From Dasypus novemcinctus (taxonomy: Eukaryota > Chordata > Mammalia > Cingulata > Dasypodidae): a DNA stretch of 64,000 bases. Made by a program: the position numbers and the translations under genes. Under the pieces are notes generated by a model, which was not told the DNA's origin, did no database searches, and saw nothing but the letters and a program-made list of their open reading frames with translations. Positions within the stretch are counted from its first letter, which is position 1. The number at the start of each line of letters is the position of its first letter. Location of the stretch: contig NC_092216.1 of NCBI RefSeq assembly GCF_030445035.2, forward strand, positions 14,819,405 through 14,883,404, given 5' to 3'. Positions 58,191 to 64,000 of the stretch are shown here, piece after piece.

Positions 58191-61100
58191 ATAAAGAAGA
58201 AACACAAACGGCTAAAAAGCACATGAAACATGCTCAATATCAATAGCTATTAGGGAAATGCAAATCAAAAATTCAATGAGATATTCTTACACTCAATAGA
58301 CTGGTGGCTGTTTAAGAAAACAGAACTAAAAGTATTCAAGAGGATGCAAAGGCATGGGAACAATCATCCACTTATGGTGGGAATGAAGAATGGTGGAGCT
58401 ATTATGGAGGATAGTATGGTGGTTCCTCAGGAAGCTAACTAGAATTGCCATATGATCCAGCAATCCCACTGCTGGGTATACACAGAAGGATTGAAAGCAG
58501 GGACATGAACAGATATATGCACAATGTTTATAGTGGCATTATTCACTGCTGCCAAAAGTTGAAAACAACCCAAATGTCCACCAACAGATGAAAGGATAAA
58601 CAAACTCTGGCACATACATACAATGGAATATTTTCAGCTCAAAGAAGGAATGTCATTTAACACATGGGATAATATGGGCGAGTTTTGAAGACCTTATGTT
58701 GAGTGAAGTAAGCCAGTCACTGAAGGGCAAATATTATATGACATCACTGGTGTGAATTTTTAAATTGAGCAAACTCCCAGAGCTAAATTCTAAAGACAGG
58801 CTTAAAGAAACAGAAAGGAGTAGAAGTTTGTGAGCCAATAACCATACAGGCAAAATCTATGATAAGATGGAGAAGTACAGTTGTGTGTGGATGTGCATGA
58901 TGTAGTGGTGTTATTGGGTTTGGTGTTGCTGGTCTGTGAGGAAGAGTAGGGTGGGGATTTGAGTTGAACTATTCATGGAGCTGACAGGAGAATTGGGGGA
59001 AGAAGCAGGGGAGCTCAGGGATTTTCCAGTCTGTGGTTAAGAAAATGGTAATCTAGGGATGTAAATACCAATTGATAGAATGCTAGAGAGTAATCTAGGA
59101 ACTGAATAGCACAATAAACCAAGAGGTGGATGAGAATTTTGGATGATGGTACAGATGCAAGAGTGTCCTTTGTGAGCAGATGTACATCACTACTGAAGGG
59201 AAAGTGGAGAACCTTTGGAAAAATACACGTGGAGTGAACTATGGGCTTGTTTAGCAGTAATAATTTCATATGCTTGCATCTATCACAAAGATGTACTGTG
59301 TTAATAATGGGGCAGTATGGAAAATGTGTGCCAAATGTGCACTATAGATGTGGTAAAAATCAGATGTTATAAGTTTCTCTGTAACAAATGTTCCACCCCA
59401 GTGTGGTGTGTTGATAGATGGATGTTGTTTGAGAATTCTGCACGTGTGCATGATTGACTTAAAAGTTTACAACTTCTGTCAAAAAATATATATTTTAAAA
59501 ATAATAATAGGGTGGGTTGGAAGATACACTAAATGTAAGATAAGGACTATAATCAGTAGGAAGATTTTGACAATATTTTTTCATAATCTGTAACCAAAGT
59601 CTCATGACAATGCAAGGTGTTGGTGGATGGTTGATGTATGGCACCCCTGTAGGATGTTATGCATGTTTGATTGTAAATCCACAACTTTTTCTATACACTT
59701 TTGTTTATGTATGTTCATATGTAAATGATATAAATATAATATCAATAATAATAAATTACAATGTTAAGATTGTTCTTTTGGCAAATATGACAGTGGAAGA
59801 TTGTGTAGGGTGTTGGATGTTGAGGAGTATGTGGAATAGGGCACATCTAGGGCAGACTTCTATAATAATAATAATAAATTACAATGTTAAGATTGTTCTT
59901 TTGGCAAATATGACAGTGGAAGATTGTGTAGGGTGTTGGATGTTGAGGAGTATGTGGAATAGGGCACATCTAGGGCAGACTTCTATGAAATATGTATGTT
60001 ATATTCATGGGTGAAAACCCACACAATAAATAAGAAAATATCAAACTGCCAATTAGACCAAAAAAAGAAAAAAAAGGATATACCAAACCCTTCATATTAT
60101 TACAAGTAACTATGAATCATATTATTCAAAAATTGAAACTTAGTGGTTATAAATGTTTTAAAAGTAGGGAGAAGGAAGAATAGAATACATAGAACATGGG
60201 CCATTTGTAGGGTATTGGTGATGTTCAGCATGCTCTTGCAATAACAGATACAGGCCACTTCAAATTTTGTCAAATCCTATAAAAGTGTATGATCCAAAAT
60301 ATAAACCATAATGTAAACCATTGACTATGGTTAATCGTAATGTTCCAGTATCTCTACATCAATTGTAATACATGTACCATCCACTTATAAAATGTTATAA
60401 TAGGGGAGAAGGGGAAAGGGGAGTGTGTTGGGTGAATCCCCTATATTCTCTATGCTATTTTTCTCTAACCTAAAACTTCTTTGAAGATAAAATTTTAAAA
60501 ATAAGACACTGGGAAATATGTGGAAAAAATGTAACTTTACATACAAGACAACAGAATTTACAGTGATGAAAGACACAATGAATAAAAAACTTTTTCAATT
60601 ATTTCACATTTTTAGGATTTTTGTATTTTATTGGTTATTTTTCAAATTAGTGTTTCATTTTCTTACTAATTTTATTGGTTATTTTGTTGGCTTCATTTAT
60701 GGAGAGTTTTGACTCACAGAAAGGTGACAACAATGGCAGGGGAGGATCATTGGTGCATGGTGTCAGGGGATACACAGGAAGGGGTGCACCTGGGGCATGC
60801 ATCTAAGGCATATAAATATATTCAAGTGATCATGGGCATTGTTTCAGTGGGTGGAGACCCATACAATAACTGAAAGAATATTGAATTTCCATCCTGGGGA
60901 GTCCTGCTGCATTCTCTAATAGGACAGCAAGAATTCCCCAAGTACAATGACAGTGCCTAGTGAAGGAAGACAGACCATTAGGCCAGGCCCTTGACATTTC
61001 TGTGAAATGGTTGTATTTATGAACCTTTTCTTGTGAAATTGAAACAACCTAGTATTATAGACTAAGAGTTAGCTTCTAAAATCTCCTTGTTGCTCAAATG

Positions 61101-62300
61101 TGACCTCTCTCTAAGCCAAACTCAGCATATAAATTCATTACGTTTCCACTGGTGTGGGATTGAGTCCCAGGGATGAACATTCCTGGCACCAAGGGATTAT
61201 TACCAAGCACCAACTAGCAATGCACCTGGAAAAAGAACTTGACCAAAAGGAGGGTTGGTAAATACAAATGAGTTTTTAGGGCTAAAGTACTTCAAAGTTA
61301 GTCAAGCGTTCATTCCAGAGCATATGCTTATACAAGTCTCAGGAGGATCTCATTGACTGCTACAATAACCATGATTCAAATAGCAGGGCTTCTGAGGGCT
61401 CTAGAGCCATCCAGAAACTATAAGCAGGTCAGACAGTTCAAAAATTCAGTACCCTATCAGTGGGCCTTTCTTTGGAATTTATACTCCCCAGTGTAGACAT
61501 AAAGACTAATTTACAGGTTCTCAACATGCAGATCTTTTATTTGAAACTACAATTAACACTACACTTGATAAATATATGTACCAGAGACTTAAATCTTTGG
61601 GCTGTGCATGTGCCAGTTGAGTCCTGAATTTCAGCAGAATTGCAGCACCTATTCTCCAGCGCATTGGACTTATCCAGGACAACTAACATGGAGATGGTGA
61701 TGGACAACAACTATCCCAAGGAACAGAGAAAGTCTGAAACTGCAAGCAAGGTAGTTCCATTCATCTGCCACATGGGATCTAAGCTCCCTCTCAATTAGAA
61801 GCAGAATTGGCAACACTATCTCAAAATCCTCAAATTGGGGAATGAATAATGGGCAAAAATAGACTTATTACTATTATTCTACTAGAGACTTATTATACTA
61901 ACAAAGGAAGGTCTCATCATTAATGTAAGGGCAGTGGCCACTGGAGGTTCTAAGTGATGGGTCAGGGAATAATAGGTGTAATATGGGAACATTTTGGGGA
62001 TGCTGGAGTTCTCCTGCATGACATTACAGTGATGGATATAGAACATTGAATATTCTGTCATAACCTACAAAATTGTGTGGGACAGTGTGTAAACTATATT
62101 GTCAACTGTAACCCATAGTTAGTAGCAATGTTTCCACATGTATTCATAAATTGTAAGAAATTTAGCACACTAATGAGAGATGGTATTATACAGGTAAGTG
62201 TGGGAATAGGGAGTGGGGCATATGTGAATCCCTTGTATTTTTTATGTAACATTTATGTAATCTAAAGATTCTTTAAATATAAAAAAATTTTTTAAAAAAT
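58191..62300 (+). mobile_element. LINE-1 3' end with very long 3' UTR, sense
   Basis: 58191-58760 is the end of ORF2 ('tagggaaatgcaaatcaaaa', 'tgatccagcaatcccactgc', 'gaccttatgttgagtgaagt'). The following 3.5 kb has no coding sequence and ends with 'atgtaacatttatgtaatct' and A/T runs near 62300. It probably holds one or more long L1 3' UTRs; parts of it (59390-59480) match the antisense copy at 6430-6500 and 60840-61000 resembles 63290-63450. Exact joints between copies are not clear. Confidence 0.65.
59741..59986 (+). repeat. Exact tandem duplication, 123-bp period
   Basis: The stretch from ACAATGTTAAGATTG (59758) to GGGCAGACTTCTAT is repeated with a shift of 123 bases at 59881-59986. All 106 compared bases are identical; only the AAT-repeat leader differs in length. 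It lies within the L1 3' UTR-like region. Confidence 0.96.
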
Positions 62301-63040
62301 TATAAAAAGTTGTAATTCTTCTCAGGTGTAAATATCTAAGCCTTCCATTATAAAGAGAGATGACTATCTGTGTGGTTCGTCTAAGTTTCTTTTGATGGTA
62401 ATCTTTTCGGTTGATAGTCCTCATAAGAATTGAATATCTGATGGCAGCTTTTTACATATATATTTTGTGTTCATCCTGTTTAGTCTGTCGAAATTTATAA
62501 AGATAAAACAGGCATTCCTAAAATGGTACTTTCCTTAAGTTGATACTATTTGGTTTAATCATCTTCACTTTAACATTTGTAATATTATTGTAATGTTAAC
62601 TCTAAATACTCAAGCTGCTTGCCTGCCACTGAAAAGAGCTATAATAACAAGAATCTGTGAAAATCACCTTTAAACACTGCTTCATGTTATGATACAGCAA
62701 GGTATTTCAGTAAAACTTGCAAGAAAATATGAATGATAGCTTTGGAAGACTCAGGAAAAGGATTTGGTTGCATAATTAGACAGTTGCTACAACAAATAAT
62801 TTGTTTCTATGTGATCTATATCTCAAGAATGCCAAGGCTGCCTATTATTAAGTTGTTCAGTCATAAAACTTGAAATCTGTGAAAGAAACATGCTATTGCT
62901 ATTTTTCCTAGGAAATTATAGTCGCTTTATTGCTTTCATGGTGTCTTTCACTATAGCATTGTGAAATTTTTTCCCTTATATGGTCTGCCTAAGTTCATTA
63001 ACAAATGCTTTGATTTCAGTGACACTATTGCCAAAGTGCC
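62301..63040. other. No gene recognised
   Basis: A/T-rich sequence without an identified element between two L1 pieces. Confidence 0.45.
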
Positions 63041-64000
63041 CATCAACAGATAAGGATAAACAAGTTGATATATACCTATTATGGAATATTACTCAGCATG
63101 ACAAAAGAATGAAATGTTGACACATGTGACAACACAGATGTATCTTGAAGACCTTATGTTGAGACAAGTCAGTCAGTTACTGAAGGGCAAATATTATATG
63201 AGCTCAGTGATAAGACCTAAGCAATTGGAGCAGAACCACAGATCTAGAATTTGGAAGTCACATTATCAGGGGACAGAGAGGGAATAGAGTGTGGTGAGCT
63301 GATATTCACTATAGGCACAATAAAAAGAAAATATTAATCTCCCATCGTAGGGAGTTATGATATGTTCTCATGTAGAGGGGCAAGAACATCTCAAGTATAT
63401 AGGCAGCATCTAATAAAACAGACTGTATGTCAATCCCTCAGTATTAATGCATGTAACTATGATCATAAGACCCAAGCCCCCACCAAGTCCTCAGCATGCA
63501 TCTGTCTATGTGGCCTAGGCTTAAATTAAAGATTACCAGCCCTCTCCAGAGAGGATGTATAAAACCAGATCTCCTCTGAGCAGTGAAACTTCTTTCCTGA
63601 GATGACATTGCCAAACCTCATATGAGCAGGCACAGGACACTAGCAGGAATTCTGTTATCACTCCTTGGAATGCCTTTGTTCTGAGAGTCATTATATTACC
63701 TGTAATTTTCTCTTTTCCCCTTTCAGGCAACTGACTTTATTCATTCTTTGACTGGCCACAGTCAAGGAATCTTTTCCTGTTCATATATCCCAATAAAGAT
63801 GATGTCTGATTCTTTGCCTGTGTTTCTTTTTTCCTTTTTTCTTTTTCTTTTTTGGTCTCTTAGCCTCACCAGCTCATGATGATCTTCAGGAGCTGGGTAG
63901 GAACAGAACCTTATTGTTCCAAAATTGAAACTTAGTGATTGCCATAGTTCCCAAGGGCAAGGTGAGAAAATAAAAGTTGTAATATGGGGCACCTTTGGGC
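63041..64000 (+). mobile_element. LINE-1 3' end, sense, runs off the window
   Basis: 'gcccatcaacagataaggat', 'tatggaatattactcagcat', 'gaccttatgttgagacaagt' is L1 ORF2 end, followed by 3' UTR sequence resembling 60840-61000. The segment 63520-63830 looks inserted (separate entry); 'ccaaaattgaaacttagtga' at 63919 resumes UTR text also found near 60128. Confidence 0.7.
63520..63830 (+). mobile_element. Possible LTR fragment within the L1
   Basis: A TATA-like GTATAAAACC near 63557 and an AATAAAGATG near 63793 followed by a T/C-rich tract give the promoter-to-polyadenylation order of an LTR. Boundaries and family are not established. Confidence 0.35.

Overview
This is vertebrate, and specifically mammalian, nuclear DNA. 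It has split genes with GT-AG introns, LINE-1 and MIR debris and old LTRs, and no operon-like coding. At least seven copies of a tRNA-headed SINE with a long C/T-rich tail (on the minus strand) resemble the DAS SINEs of armadillos. Together with the LINE-1 3' ends seen here, they point to a xenarthran, most likely the nine-banded armadillo Dasypus novemcinctus. The species call is inference from repeat recognition, not from a search.

The only protein-coding gene I can support is TRDMT1 (DNMT2), the tRNA-Asp cytosine-38 C5 methyltransferase, on the + strand. Exons 2 to 11 lie at 21623-21732, 27879-27955, 30032-30103, 30548-30613, 31333-31402, 32871-32954, 34408-34748, 36642-36699, 37879-38008 and 42750-42850 (stop TGA). 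Every exon has AG/GT borders and all phases join without a stop or frameshift. They supply 1109 coding bases. With the usual 64 coding bases of exon 1, the protein would be 390 residues, one fewer than human. Catalytic Cys79, the ENV motif, the RxR motif, the Dnmt2-specific CFT motif and the GNSLNV motif are all present. Exon 1 and its promoter were not found in bases 1-21622, so they should lie upstream of the window.

Layout: 1-21.6 kb is inferred intron 1, made of LINE-1 fragments (one interrupted by an LTR, a SINE and an L1 3' end; another a twin-primed inversion), SINEs, LTRs and a MIR. 21.6-42.9 kb is the body of TRDMT1, whose introns carry a solo LTR beside exon 2, old LINE sequence, several minisatellites, SINEs and an L1 3' end. 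42.9-44 kb is the probable 3' UTR. 44-53.6 kb is intergenic: a SINE, old LINE 5' sequence, a CA/TG-rich tract, a GC-rich block and a minisatellite of about 1 kb built on a 15-18 bp unit. 53.6-64 kb is almost solid LINE-1, first on the minus strand (5' UTR, ORF1 and part of ORF2) and then on the plus strand (3' end with a very long 3' UTR).

In human the next gene downstream is CUBN; I found no CUBN exon here. I saw no new multigene system. The most noteworthy items are the insertions close to TRDMT1 splice sites, the several minisatellites, and a few retrotransposition scars that show mechanism clearly.
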